In this document: positions 8,704-17,204 of the stretch, piece after piece
Numbering within the stretch: position 1 is the first letter of the stretch
Layout: each line of letters starts with the position of its first letter
Assembly: GCA_018266355.1 (NCBI GenBank)
Contig: JAFEAP010000002.1
Span: forward strand, 81,814 to 145,813
Reading direction: 5' to 3'
Source: Bdellovibrionales bacterium
GTDB taxonomy: Bacteria > Bdellovibrionota > UBA1018
Length of the DNA stretch: 64,000 bases
Notes under the pieces: generated by a model
What the model was told of the DNA's origin: nothing
What the model saw: only the letters and a program-made list of their open reading frames with translations
Database searches by the model: none
Translations under genes and position numbers: made by a program

Positions 8704-9894
8704 TTACTTGCTGGCGTCCGCCCGCGACGGGATATCTTCCATGAGCCGAATCGCTTCCTCGCCCCAGCGCCGCTCGAAAACCGCGCGCGAAGTCTCGAGA
8801 ATCGCGCGCGTCCCCGGCGCGGCCACCGCGTCCGCGTAGGCGGGCTTCGTCTCGGGGAGTTCCCGGAATTCCGGCCGACGCGCGAGCATCCCCGCTAGGC
8901 CGCGACCGTACGCGAACGTCCCCGGCTGCTTCGTCCACGCGTCGGCGAGCGCGACGAAGAGTTCCGGCGCGTCTTCCGCGCCGGCGATCGCCTCGCCCCA
9001 CGCGTCGAAGAACGGCGCGGTCGGAACGACGAACTCGGCGCGCGCGCGCAGCCCGCGCGGCTTCCGGAGCGCGAAATGACGGTGATTCTCGATCGCCATC
9101 GAACTCCCGTCGATCTTCGATTTATAGAGCTCGCCCGCGACCCAAAGCCGACCGAGATGACGGAGCTTCCCCTCCGTGTCGAAGGGCTTCGCGCCGAGCT
9201 TGTAGTACGCGAGCCGCAGCGGATCGCCCGGCCCGAGCTCCCACATGTCCATCACGCGGTCGAGGTCGCCGAAGTTGTGCGCGATCGAAGCGGAGGCTTT
9301 CAAGCAACCGACGCCGTCCTTCGCGCGCCAGAGCGATCCGAAGATCTCGGAGTGCCGATTCACCTCGTCCCCGATCGCGGCACGGAGTTCCTCGCGTTTC
9401 GCGACGGCGGCCGGGTCCGCATACCGGCCGAACGCCCCGTAGGCGCCGCACGCGACGGTGAACCATTCGCCGAGGTGTCCGCTGAGCGTTTCCCTTTCCC
9501 ACGGCGTCCCCTTCGCCCCGCGGACGAACCGGGTCGAGACGAGCGTGAAATCCCACTTCCGGGAGGCGAGGACGAAGTCGGCCATCGCGAGGGCGGTCTC
9601 AAGCGGAAGCCCCGCCGGCCAGAGCTTCTGGCGGATCTGGTTATCCACGTCGGTCGGCACGGGAGTGCCGCACGAGAGGTAGTGCGACGAAAGGCAGAGT
9701 GCGAAATAGTCGAAGTGATCCGCGACTTCGTCCGGGACCGAGCTCGCGGCGTAGGCGCGTAGCCGATCGGCGGGGGGAAAACCCGTGAACGCGTCCGGTC
9801 CGGCCGCGAACAGGTAGGGCATCGTGTTCCGGACCTGGGAAACGAGCAGGTCGGGAGCGATCCCGCGCGGAAATGGCGTCTTCCCTTTCGTCAT
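8704..9894 (-). CDS. Conserved-looking protein of unknown function
   Basis: A 396-residue, apparently cytoplasmic protein with no signal peptide or membrane segment. I do not recognise a family. It is rich in Trp, Tyr and aromatic clusters (HFDYFALCLSSHYLSCG, GLRARAEFVVPTAPFFDAWG), suggesting a compact globular, mostly helical fold. Two motifs catch the eye: SIAHNFGDLDRVMDMWELG and ENHRHFALRKPRG. A strong GGAGAGGG lies just before the ATG, which fixes the start. Its 3' end lies 8 bp from the convergent rlmG stop. It is divergent from the DUF4336-like gene, with a perfect CCCCGG/CCGGGG palindrome between them. Coding status is supported by the SD and frame length; function is not proposed. Confidence 0.75.
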   Translation of the reverse strand: MTKGKTPFPRGIAPDLLVSQVRNTMPYLFAAGPDAFTGFPPADRLRAYAASSVPDEVADHFDYFALCLSSHYLSCGTPVPTDVDNQIRQKLWPAGLPLETALAMADFVLASRKWDFTLVSTRFVRGAKGTPWERETLSGHLGEWFTVACGAYGAFGRYADPAAVAKREELRAAIGDEVNRHSEIFGSLWRAKDGVGCLKASASIAHNFGDLDRVMDMWELGPGDPLRLAYYKLGAKPFDTEGKLRHLGRLWVAGELYKSKIDGSSMAIENHRHFALRKPRGLRARAEFVVPTAPFFDAWGEAIAGAEDAPELFVALADAWTKQPGTFAYGRGLAGMLARRPEFRELPETKPAYADAVAAPGTRAILETSRAVFERRWGEEAIRLMEDIPSRADASK

Positions 9895-9909
9895 GGCCCT
9901 CTCCTATAA

Positions 9910-9925
9910 CCCCGGCCGACCGGGG
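9910..9925. promoter_or_regulatory. Inverted repeat in divergent promoter region
   Basis: CCCCGG-ccga-CCGGGG is a perfect 6-bp inverted repeat with a 4-nt centre. It lies in the 79-bp gap between two divergent genes, so it could be an operator shared by both. This is seen directly; the role is inference. Confidence 0.3.
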
Positions 9926-9973
9926 AGAGAACCCTTTATTGCAAGTTCCGAAAACCCGACGGATCATCGAGGT

Positions 9974-10651
9974 ATGGCGTCCCCCGACCATTTCGAACCG
10001 TACGATCGCCTCCGCGAGGTCGAACCCGATCTTTATTGCGTCGACGGGGATTGGCAAGGCACCCGCTTCCGTCGCCGGATGACGATCATGCGGACGCGAG
10101 CGAAGCAGCTCGTGATCCATAGCCCGATCCGACTCCACGAAGCCGACTACGCGAACATCGAGACGCTCGGCCTCGTCTCCCACATCGTGGCGCCGAATCG
10201 GTTTCACCAGAGCGACGCCGCCGAATGGCGCCGCCGGTTTCCGCTCGCGACTTTCCACCCGCCCGGAACCGCGGGGCACTGGCCGATGGGACTTCGCAAG
10301 GAAATCGACTGCCTCCCCTTCGACGGCACCCGGCTGCTGCAGGAATCCGTTTACTTTCACGTCGTGAGCCGCACGCTCGTCGTCACGGACCTCGTCTTCA
10401 ACCTGCAGATGGAAGTCGAGGGCTTCGAAAAGTTCCTCTTCAAGCTGAACGGCGTCTACAAACACTTCGGCCCGAGCCGCCTGCTCCGCTACGGATTCAT
10501 CAACGACGTCGACCAGGCGCGCCGCTCGCTCCGTCGGATCCTCGAGTGGGATTTCGAGCGCGTGATCATGAGCCACGGCACGATCCTCGAGCGCGAGGGC
10601 CGCGTGAAGCTCGCCTTCGCGTTCGCCGAACGCGGCATTATCGCTAATTGA
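9974..10651 (+). CDS. DUF4336-like protein (metallo-beta-lactamase-fold relative)
   Basis: A 225-residue soluble protein resembling DUF4336 proteins, a distant branch of the metallo-beta-lactamase fold. Features consistent with this are the opening VEPDLYCVDGDW, the ordered segments LVIHSPIRL, LGLVSHIVAPNRFHQ, TLVVTDLVFNLQ and the late MSHGTIL. The zinc-binding HxHxDH motif of true MBL enzymes is absent. The start is the ATG with GAGG 3-4 nt upstream at 9974; the frame remains open further 5' without a better start. The stop codon abuts the convergent aldolase stop, with no spacer. Function of the family is unknown. Confidence 0.72.
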   Translation: MASPDHFEPYDRLREVEPDLYCVDGDWQGTRFRRRMTIMRTRAKQLVIHSPIRLHEADYANIETLGLVSHIVAPNRFHQSDAAEWRRRFPLATFHPPGTAGHWPMGLRKEIDCLPFDGTRLLQESVYFHVVSRTLVVTDLVFNLQMEVEGFEKFLFKLNGVYKHFGPSRLLRYGFINDVDQARRSLRRILEWDFERVIMSHGTILEREGRVKLAFAFAERGIIAN

Positions 10652-11713
10652 TTAGGCGCGCCCGATACAATTCAAGTCTTCGAAAGCGCCCTTCAGCCGC
10701 TTCACGAAATTCTCTTCGCCCTTCCGCAGCCATACGCGCGGGTCGTAGTACTTCTTGTTCGGCGCGTCCGGACCTTCGGGATTCCCGAGCTGACCTTGGA
10801 GGTAGGCTTTCTTCTCTTCGTAGAAGTTCTTCACGCCTTCCCACATCGCCCACTGCATGTCGGTGTCGATGTTCATCTTGATCACGCCGTAAGAGATCGC
10901 CTCGCGGATCTCGGCTTGGGTCGAGCCCGAGCCGCCGTGGAAGACGAAGTTCACCGGCTTCGCACCGGTCTTGTGTTTGGCGACGATGTGGTCCTGGGAG
11001 TTCTTCAGGATCTTCGGCGTGAGCTTCACGTTGCCCGGCTTGTACACGCCGTGGACGTTTCCGAAGGAAGCGGCGACCGTGAATCCCGGGCCGACCGTCT
11101 TCAGGTGCTCGTACGCGAACGCGACGTCTTCCGGCTGGGTATAGAGGGAGGCGTTATCGACGTGGGAGTTGTCCACGCCGTCTTCTTCTCCGCCGGTGAC
11201 GCCGAGTTCGATCTCGATCGCGGTCTCGATCGCCTTCATGCGTTTGAAGTAGGTCGCGCAGGTTTCGATATTCTCCGCGAGCGGCTCTTCCGAAAGGTCG
11301 AGCATGTGCGAAGAGAAGAGCGGGCGCTTGTTCGTCCGGTAGTAGGCTTCGCCGGCGGTGAGCATGCCGTCGATCCACGGCAGGAGTTTCTTCGCCGCGT
11401 GGTCGGTGTGCACGACGACCGGTACGCCGTAATGTTCGGCCATCAGGTGGATGTGGGTCGCGCCCGAGATCGACCCCGCGACGGAGCCGCCTTCGTTCGG
11501 AAGCTTCAGCGACTTCCCGGCATAGAACTGGCCGCCGCCATTCGAGAACTGGATGATGACGGGCGAGTTCACGAGCTTCGCCGTCTCGAGGACCGCGTTG
11601 ATCGAGTTCGTGCCGGTGACGTTCACCGCCGGGAGCGCGAACTCGTTTTCCTTCGCGTACTGATAGAGATCCTGGAGAGCCGAACCGAAGACGATGCCGG
11701 GTTTGAGTTTCAT
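10652..11713 (-). CDS. fbaA: Class II fructose-bisphosphate aldolase
   Basis: Zinc-dependent aldolase of glycolysis/gluconeogenesis, interconverting fructose-1,6-bisphosphate with DHAP and glyceraldehyde-3-phosphate. The sequence follows E. coli FbaA almost collinearly. It has the Zn-binding VVHTDHAAKKLLPWIDG, the EIELGVTGGEEDGVD segment, SFGNVHGVYKPGNVKL and the phosphate-binding FVFHGGSGST and MNIDTD motifs, and it ends in the family tail DPRVWLRKGE. This is subclass IIA by the long form and the GEEDGV loop. I take the ATG at 11713 (MKLKPGIVFG); a TTG at 11731 would add six residues. In a cell with the glyoxylate shunt it would also serve gluconeogenesis. High confidence. Confidence 0.96.
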   Translation of the reverse strand: MKLKPGIVFGSALQDLYQYAKENEFALPAVNVTGTNSINAVLETAKLVNSPVIIQFSNGGGQFYAGKSLKLPNEGGSVAGSISGATHIHLMAEHYGVPVVVHTDHAAKKLLPWIDGMLTAGEAYYRTNKRPLFSSHMLDLSEEPLAENIETCATYFKRMKAIETAIEIELGVTGGEEDGVDNSHVDNASLYTQPEDVAFAYEHLKTVGPGFTVAASFGNVHGVYKPGNVKLTPKILKNSQDHIVAKHKTGAKPVNFVFHGGSGSTQAEIREAISYGVIKMNIDTDMQWAMWEGVKNFYEEKKAYLQGQLGNPEGPDAPNKKYYDPRVWLRKGEENFVKRLKGAFEDLNCIGRA

Positions 11714-11807
11714 ACGGGTGTCGTAACCCAATGACGCGCCGATCTGGAATCCGATTCAGATCAGGGACTTGGCCCGAATCGCCCGCGAAAATTCGGTTTG
11801 CCTATTC

Positions 11808-11822
11808 TAATGCACTGCGTTA
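11808..11822. promoter_or_regulatory. Candidate operator, TAATGCACTGCGTTA
   Basis: A 7-1-7 imperfect inverted repeat (one mismatch) 12 bp upstream of the transglutaminase-like start, within the divergent fbaA promoter region. It closely resembles the perfect palindrome at 31732-31746. A TTGCCT (-35-like) lies 17 bp before TACAAG (-10-like), which overlaps its right edge. A repressor site is plausible but unproven. Confidence 0.35.
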
Positions 11823-11833
11823 CAAGACCCCCT

Positions 11834-12493
11834 ATGAAAACCTCCCTTTTCATCCTTTTCGCCGTGTTTTCCGCCTCCACCGCGTTCGCCGATCCGGATC
11901 CTTCCACCCCCTTTCGTCCGCGTTTCGAGGCGATGCAGGAAGCCTGCCTGAAACGCGACTACGCGGCGGCAGGTCATACCGTCGAGAGCCCGAAGACGAA
12001 TGCGTGGAACTACGAAATGCGCGAAGACGAACGTTACGTCGGTCAGGTCGCCATGAAGATTCCCGAAGAATCGTCGCTCTGGGCGCGGGCCGCCGAAAGG
12101 AAACTCCGTAACCGGTCTTTCCAGGACGATCGCGACTACGCGGAACTCTTATCCACGCTCAAGGCGTTCGCCGCCCGGGAAAATTTGGATGCTTGGGGAC
12201 GCGCCTGCCTGGCGAAATGCGCGGCCGCGCACATGGTGACGTACGTCGACTCGAAAGAGGCCGGGTCGCTCTATCGATCCTCGGAGATCGTCGAGGCCGG
12301 GATCGGCGTTTGCCGTCAGTTCTCCTACGTCGGCGCGGACCTCGGGAATGCCCTCGGCGTTTCGACCGAACTGATGTCGGAAAATGATCCGGGCCACGAA
12401 ACCGGGCACGCATTCCTTCGGATCAACATCGACGGCGTCGGCTACTACTCCGAGCCGCAGCTCGATTCCTGCGTGTTCTACTCGCTCCACTGA
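11834..12493 (+). CDS. Secreted transglutaminase-like (papain-fold) protein
   Basis: A 219-residue exported protein with a signal peptide cleaved after STAFA. The middle resembles a transglutaminase-like cysteine protease core. GVCRQFSYVGADL supplies a candidate catalytic Cys160, GHAFLRI supplies His192, and an acidic residue in SEPQ (Glu207) stands where the family usually has Asp. The short spacing and the absence of an N-terminal domain suggest a minimal core. Likely substrates are proteins or peptidoglycan peptides in the periplasm or outside. It is followed 16 bp later by a lytic-transglycosylase-like gene, so the two may act together on cell wall. The start is ATG 11834, where the signal peptide begins; a longer frame upstream has no signal logic. 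Confidence 0.72.
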   Translation: MKTSLFILFAVFSASTAFADPDPSTPFRPRFEAMQEACLKRDYAAAGHTVESPKTNAWNYEMREDERYVGQVAMKIPEESSLWARAAERKLRNRSFQDDRDYAELLSTLKAFAARENLDAWGRACLAKCAAAHMVTYVDSKEAGSLYRSSEIVEAGIGVCRQFSYVGADLGNALGVSTELMSENDPGHETGHAFLRINIDGVGYYSEPQLDSCVFYSLH

Positions 12494-12508
12494 ACGCGGG
12501 AAATCGAA

Positions 12509-13693
12509 ATGCGCTACTTCGACCTGCGGCTTGGGATGACGATTGCGAGTCTCGCCCCGCTCTTGACTGCCGACGCGGCGCCGATCGACTGGGCCCAGCC
12601 CCCGGTCGGCTGCGTGGCCGATCTCGCGCCCGCCACCGCCGAGGATCGGACCGCGAAGGTCGAAGAGATCGAGGCGTCCGCCGCTCGCGTCGGCATGCCT
12701 CCGCAGCTCCTCTTCGGCGCGCTCATGCAGGAGGCCGGCTTCGCGAACCTCGGCATCAGCGCCGACGGCGGAAATTTTTCCTGCGGCATCGGCCAGATCA
12801 ACGTCCGCGAGTGGTGCAACTGGGCGAACGCCCTCTCCCCCGCCGAAAAACAAGCGATCGAATGGCCCGCGGCCGAGCAGGCGTGCGACGAAGCGACGCT
12901 GCCGACCGAGATCGTCCGCTCCTTTTACGACATCGCGAGAGCGCGCGCGCCGAAACTAAGCGGAGAAACGCGGGGCTCGCGGTATTACGGCGACATCGCC
13001 TTCGCGACCGTCGCGAAGAAGGTCGAGGCCGTCCTCGCTCCGATCGCCACCGGCGGCACGACTCCGATCACGCCGATCGAGATCACGCCGGCGGTCGTTC
13101 GCGCGCGCTACTCCGCGGCCTCCTCGTTCACGCGCTACTGCGGAGACGTTCGGAAAAACATCCAGGCGAAAGCGACCGCACTCCGCCGACTCTTCGACAC
13201 CGAGATCCCCGAACCCCTTCGCCGCCGTGATACCTATCCCGCCGGCCGGTCGTTCGCGCGGAAATGCGGAAAAGTCTCGCCCGCCGTTTACCCGCTCCAC
13301 ACCGGATGGCTCATGGCGATCGCGATGTACAACGCCGGGAAACATTTCCTCCCGCGCGTCGCTTCGTATTACTCGATCACGAAGGAAACGATCGGCACCG
13401 ACGCCGGTTGGGCCGATTTCACCCCCCTCCGATTGATCGAGGGCCTTTACGGCGGCGGCCGATTCAATCCGGAAACGAAGGAACTGAACTACTTCGACCT
13501 CGACGGAAGTCCCATCGAGGCGAGCTGGTGGAAAGCCTGCATCGTTCAGCAACACGTCGCTCGCGTGATCGGCTACGCGACCCTTCCGGGAAAATCCATA
13601 GCGCGTTCCCTCGAGCCCGCGGGTTGTAAAAAAATCCCTTCCGAGAAACGCCAGCTGAGTTCCGGATTCTTCGCGCCGACTGCATCGCGTTAG
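12509..13693 (+). CDS. Secreted lysozyme-like/lytic transglycosylase-fold protein
   Basis: A 394-residue exported protein with a signal peptide ending near ADAAP. Residues 65-105 match the SLT/lysozyme fold. LLFGALMQEAG carries the candidate catalytic Glu75, followed by SCGIGQIN and, after a long insertion, MAIAMYNAGK, the usual third element. It would cleave peptidoglycan glycan strands. Several cysteines (C35, C92, and others later) suggest periplasmic disulfides. The insertion of more than 200 residues between the QIN and AYNAG motifs is unusual for small SLT enzymes. It follows the transglutaminase-like gene by 16 bp, suggesting one transcript for wall remodelling. The family is moderately sure; the substrate is inferred. 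Confidence 0.72.
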   Translation: MRYFDLRLGMTIASLAPLLTADAAPIDWAQPPVGCVADLAPATAEDRTAKVEEIEASAARVGMPPQLLFGALMQEAGFANLGISADGGNFSCGIGQINVREWCNWANALSPAEKQAIEWPAAEQACDEATLPTEIVRSFYDIARARAPKLSGETRGSRYYGDIAFATVAKKVEAVLAPIATGGTTPITPIEITPAVVRARYSAASSFTRYCGDVRKNIQAKATALRRLFDTEIPEPLRRRDTYPAGRSFARKCGKVSPAVYPLHTGWLMAIAMYNAGKHFLPRVASYYSITKETIGTDAGWADFTPLRLIEGLYGGGRFNPETKELNYFDLDGSPIEASWWKACIVQQHVARVIGYATLPGKSIARSLEPAGCKKIPSEKRQLSSGFFAPTASR

Positions 13694-13730
13694 CCTGGAT
13701 TTCGCGCGGGGCGCGTGGGAAAGTCGGACC

Positions 13731-14291
13731 ATGCACCGACTCTTCCCGCTTCTCGCCGTCTCGGTCGCGCTTTCGGCGTTCTCCGCGCGCGCGGATTTTC
13801 CCGCGACGATCGCGGGAACCGACGTCGTCGGCGGAAAGCCGGCCTCGGTTTCGATTTCGTCCGCCCTGCGCGCGACCGTCGTCGCGTTCTTGTCCGCGGT
13901 TTGCCCTTGTTCGGGCTCGCACGAAGCCGAACTCGAATCTCTCCGCGCGAAGTACGAAGCCGAAGGATTCCGCTTCATCGGCGTACACGCGAACCAGGAC
14001 GAAGCCCCCGCTCCGACCGCCGCCCATTTTAAATCTTCGCCGATCCGATTTCCGATCGTCGAGGACGCGGGCGCGAAACTCGCCGACGCCGTCGGCGCGC
14101 TGAAGACCCCGCACGTCTACGTCGTGAAACCGGACGGCGAAATCCTCTACCAGGGCGGCGTCGACGACAGCCACCAGGCATCCGCCGCCCAGAAACACTT
14201 TCTCGCCGACGCGCTCGCAGCGATCGCGTCCGGCCGTCGTCCCGACGTCGCCCAGGCTCGCACCCTCGGCTGCGTCATCTCCAGGAGGTAG
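13731..14291 (+). CDS. Exported thioredoxin-fold protein with CPC motif
   Basis: A 186-residue protein with a signal peptide (cleavage after SARA) and a redoxin/TlpA-like fold: AFLSAVCPCSGSHE at the active-site position, FRFIGVHANQDE, TPHVYVVKPDGEILYQGGVDD, and the closing ARTLGCVISRR. The active site is C58-P-C60, not the normal CxxC. This resembles redoxins with a CPC motif that may bind metal or act with one extra cysteine, such as the one in LGC. It starts an operon with a FixH-like protein (2 bp gap) and a beta-barrel protein beginning with CC. A role in metal (copper) delivery or thiol chemistry in the periplasm is inference. Confidence 0.78.
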   Translation: MHRLFPLLAVSVALSAFSARADFPATIAGTDVVGGKPASVSISSALRATVVAFLSAVCPCSGSHEAELESLRAKYEAEGFRFIGVHANQDEAPAPTAAHFKSSPIRFPIVEDAGAKLADAVGALKTPHVYVVKPDGEILYQGGVDDSHQASAAQKHFLADALAAIASGRRPDVAQARTLGCVISRR

Positions 14292-14293
14292 TC

Positions 14294-14791
14294 GTGTCCC
14301 GCACCTTGTACGTTTCGCTCTCGATCCTCACCTTGCTCTTCAGCGGCGCGCTGCTCGCCTGCGATTCCCCGCTCCTCGATCACGTGAACGCGAATGACGT
14401 CGTCCGCGAACCGCTGCGCGAAGCCGGCGATTGCCCGATCGCGTTTCCCGTCCATAAACTCTGCGCGTCCTGGACCTGGGACCGGATGCCGACCGATTCC
14501 GATCTCGGCACCGCCCAGCTTCGCTTCTGGAAAGCGGACGTCGGCACCGTGAACGGGCCGTTCGTCGATCCGCACCACGAAGTCTTCGTGAAGCTCTGGA
14601 TGCCCGCGATGGGACACGGCTCCTCGCCGGTGACGACCGAAGCGAGAGTCGACGCCTCCGGCGCGAAGATCCCGGGCCTCTACGACGCCTCGAAGGTCTT
14701 CTTCGTCATGCCGGGAAAATGGGAAATCTGGGTCCAACTCAAGACCGCGGGCCAAGTCCACGAACAAGCGAAACTCGACGTCGAGATCTGA
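14294..14791 (+). CDS. FixH/YtkA-like exported protein
   Basis: A 165-residue protein with an N-terminal hydrophobic signal ending LLACDSP, where LLAC could also be a lipobox (Cys23). The C-terminal ~90 residues form a small beta-sandwich of the FixH/YtkA type: the core reads FVKLWMPAMGHGSSPV, with the Met-rich MPAMGHG characteristic of these domains, then KVFFVMPGKWEIWVQL. Such domains often accompany copper-handling proteins. The gene begins 2 bp after the thioredoxin-fold gene and is followed 10 bp later by the barrel gene. It is therefore central to this three-gene unit. Metal binding through Met/His is inference. Confidence 0.7.
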   Translation: MSRTLYVSLSILTLLFSGALLACDSPLLDHVNANDVVREPLREAGDCPIAFPVHKLCASWTWDRMPTDSDLGTAQLRFWKADVGTVNGPFVDPHHEVFVKLWMPAMGHGSSPVTTEARVDASGAKIPGLYDASKVFFVMPGKWEIWVQLKTAGQVHEQAKLDVEI

Positions 14792-14801
14792 GGCATCCGA
14801 T

Positions 14802-15752
14802 TTGGGCCCGCCCGCTCTTTTTCGCATCCTCGTCCCGAGTCTCGCCGTCGGCGCGCTTCTCGCCTTCGCCGGGAACGCGCGCGCGGCCGCGTGCTGCGGC
14901 GGAACATCGGCGACGCCTTCGCTGATCACAGGCGACGACGCCTACCAGTTCGGCCTCGCCGTCTCGCGCTCCGAAATCATCGGCGACGCGCCGACATCCG
15001 GGAAGCCCGTTTTCCGCGGCGACGGAACGGACGAAGTCACGACGACCTACCGGCTCGACGTCGCCGCGATCCTCTCCGATCGCACCCAAGCGAGCGTGAC
15101 GGTCCCCTTCGTCTCGAAGTCGGTCGCGGCCGGCGGGACCTCGAACGGCGCATCGGGAGTCGGCGACGCTTCGCTCGGATTCGCGTACGAGGCCTGGCCG
15201 GAGTGGACGTACTCGGAGTGGAAGCCGCACGGATTCCTCTTCACGCAGCTGAACCTCCCGTTCGCCCACTCGATCTACGACACCGAAGCGGCCGGCGCGA
15301 GCGACGCGTTCGGCACCGGGTTCTACCGCCTTTCCGCGGGTACGCTCCTGCGCAAAGCGTGGCGCGTCCTTGACGCCGCCGTCACGCCGGAAGTCCACTA
15401 CTCGCTCCCGCGCGCGTTCACCGACGCAGGCGGCTCGTCGCTCCGTGTTTCGCCCGGGTTCGGCGCGAGCGTAGAGGCGGGCGTCGGCTATAATTTCGTG
15501 CGCCTTCCGTTCCGAGTCGGTCTTAGGATCCAACCCGTGTGGAACGAGCCGCGGACGATCGACGCCGACGGCGCACGCACACGTTCCTCGGCGCAGTGGG
15601 TTTGGAACACGGGTCTCGACGTCGGCTACCTCGCGACGACGGAGTGGAGCCTGTCCGCGTCCTACACCGACCAAACGCTCCTCGGTCCCGCGGTGAACAC
15701 GACGCTCGGGCGCACGTTCGCGCTCAGCCTCCAGCGCCGCTGGCCTCGGTAG
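14802..15752 (+). CDS. Outer-membrane beta-barrel-like protein
   Basis: A 316-residue exported protein. After the signal peptide (ending ARAA) the mature protein opens with ACCGG, a Cys pair at the very N-terminus. It continues with many alternating strands ending in aromatic residues, such as TYRLDVAAIL, ASVTVPFVSK, GFLFTQLNLPF, WNTGLDVGYL, and finishes FALSLQRRW, a typical last barrel strand. The start is TTG at 14802; no ATG fits the signal. It sits last in the operon with the CPC redoxin and the FixH-like protein, so the paired Cys may interact with them. It probably forms a channel or sensor in the outer membrane. No specific transporter family is recognised. Confidence 0.65.
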   Translation: MGPPALFRILVPSLAVGALLAFAGNARAAACCGGTSATPSLITGDDAYQFGLAVSRSEIIGDAPTSGKPVFRGDGTDEVTTTYRLDVAAILSDRTQASVTVPFVSKSVAAGGTSNGASGVGDASLGFAYEAWPEWTYSEWKPHGFLFTQLNLPFAHSIYDTEAAGASDAFGTGFYRLSAGTLLRKAWRVLDAAVTPEVHYSLPRAFTDAGGSSLRVSPGFGASVEAGVGYNFVRLPFRVGLRIQPVWNEPRTIDADGARTRSSAQWVWNTGLDVGYLATTEWSLSASYTDQTLLGPAVNTTLGRTFALSLQRRWPR

Positions 15753-15755
15753 AAT

Positions 15756-17063
15756 TTATCGCTGGAAAATCAGCATCGACGGATTCGAGAACCGGCCGAC
15801 CGCGCGTTTCCCGGTCGAATCGAGCGGGATCACGCGAATCTGGTAGGTTCCCCACCCCGGCAACGCGCGCCCCGGGATGACGTAGAACCCGCTTCGCGGA
15901 CCGCGAAGCGCGGCGCCGATCGTCCGGTACGGGTCGGGCGTAATGCCGTTCGGTTCGACGAACGGGCGATTCGGTGCCGAGAACTCGAACCATACTCCGG
16001 CCGCGCCGGGGAATTCGGAGACGTCGTAGGCGAACTCGACGCGCGCGTTCGGATTCGTCACGACGACGGTCGACTGTCCCGCGGAGAGCGGAGGACGCGC
16101 GATGCCGCCGCCAGGATTCGGAGGCGTGGTCGGAGTCGGAGTCGGCGTCGGCGTCGGCAAGGGAGTCGGGGTCGGTTGGGGTCCCGGTCCGTTCGGCTTG
16201 TACCAGCAGAGCGGACGGTAGCCTCGAGTCGCGCCGGTTTCGGTCGCGCACACGCCGACGCGCGGATCGGCGTCGCTGAGCGGTTCCGAGGCGGCGACCT
16301 GGCAAATCGAGCCGTTGTAATAGGTATCGAGGCGGCACTGCGCGGCCGGATGCTCGTTATAGGTCCCCGGCACGACGTGAGGGTCCGGAGTCGAAAAGTC
16401 GATCGGCGGTTCGCCGCCGAGCTCGCGCATGAGCTTCGCCGAAGAGAGACCGGCCATCGCGCCCCGCTCGCAGATCGCGATCGCGTTCGCGTCGCCGAAA
16501 CTCATCTCGCAGTTCCGCTGTACGGCCGCCGGCACGCCGAGGGTCTTCGCGATCTCGACGTTGTTCTCGTTCGCCCACACGTTCCTCAGGCACTTCAGAT
16601 TCGCGAAATAGTCGGCTTCGCCTTCGTTCGACGCCCAGGTGCCGGGAATCTTCGGCGCTCCGCCGAGGTGGTGGCCCGTCTCGTGACACACGACGAGCGT
16701 GAAACCGTCGGGCGTGATCGTCGGGTGGCGCGCGAGCCCGCCGAACATCTTGATGATCCAGTTCTTCCCTTGGCGGTCGGCGTAGGCGTTCACGGTGCCG
16801 TCGTTCCAGCTGCGATCGATCACGAGGTTTCCGCCCGCCTGCGCGATGACCGGGCGGTAGACGCGGTCGACCTTGTCGATGATCTGGTTGAAGACGGCCT
16901 CGGTGATATTCGCGTCCCGCATCGCGTGGACGGAGAGGTTCAGCTTGTTCGGCGGGAAGAATCCGCTTTCCGTGCACGTTTCCGACGCCCCCGCGGAAGG
17001 CAGCAGGGCGACGAAAAGACCGGCGAGGACCCCGACGAACGCGATTGATTTAAATGGCTTCAT
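15756..17063 (-). CDS. Secreted zinc metalloprotease-like protein with Pro-Thr linker
   Basis: A 435-residue exported protein. A signal peptide (cleaved after AGASE) precedes an ~270-residue zincin-like domain with VVCHETGHHLGG (HExxH at 127-131) and, downstream, NEGEADYFA (147-153), whose acidic residue may be the third zinc ligand. Many cysteines are present. A linker of repeated PTPTP units at roughly residues 290-320 leads to a C-terminal beta-sandwich-like domain of about 110 residues. This layout is typical of secreted degradative enzymes with a binding module. No known peptidase family is certain. Its stop lies 3 bp beyond the convergent barrel gene. It is divergent from the phosphoribosyltransferase. 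Confidence 0.75.
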   Translation of the reverse strand: MKPFKSIAFVGVLAGLFVALLPSAGASETCTESGFFPPNKLNLSVHAMRDANITEAVFNQIIDKVDRVYRPVIAQAGGNLVIDRSWNDGTVNAYADRQGKNWIIKMFGGLARHPTITPDGFTLVVCHETGHHLGGAPKIPGTWASNEGEADYFANLKCLRNVWANENNVEIAKTLGVPAAVQRNCEMSFGDANAIAICERGAMAGLSSAKLMRELGGEPPIDFSTPDPHVVPGTYNEHPAAQCRLDTYYNGSICQVAASEPLSDADPRVGVCATETGATRGYRPLCWYKPNGPGPQPTPTPLPTPTPTPTPTTPPNPGGGIARPPLSAGQSTVVVTNPNARVEFAYDVSEFPGAAGVWFEFSAPNRPFVEPNGITPDPYRTIGAALRGPRSGFYVIPGRALPGWGTYQIRVIPLDSTGKRAVGRFSNPSMLIFQR

Positions 17064-17204
17064 ACCGTTCTCATCGGCGCGCTTCCGCGGGACTGAGTAG
17101 GTCGATTTTTCCGGCCCGAAATCCTAACCGTCGGCGAAATACCGCACCGAACCGCTTTTACCCGCCGTTTTCGCCCGGGTGCGTGGATTGCATCTATAAA
17201 AGAT

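Noticed and set aside
6818..9001. Minus-strand open frame of 727 codons
   Set aside because: Crosses the desaturase, rlmG and another gene; Arg/Glu-rich shadow without domain or SD.
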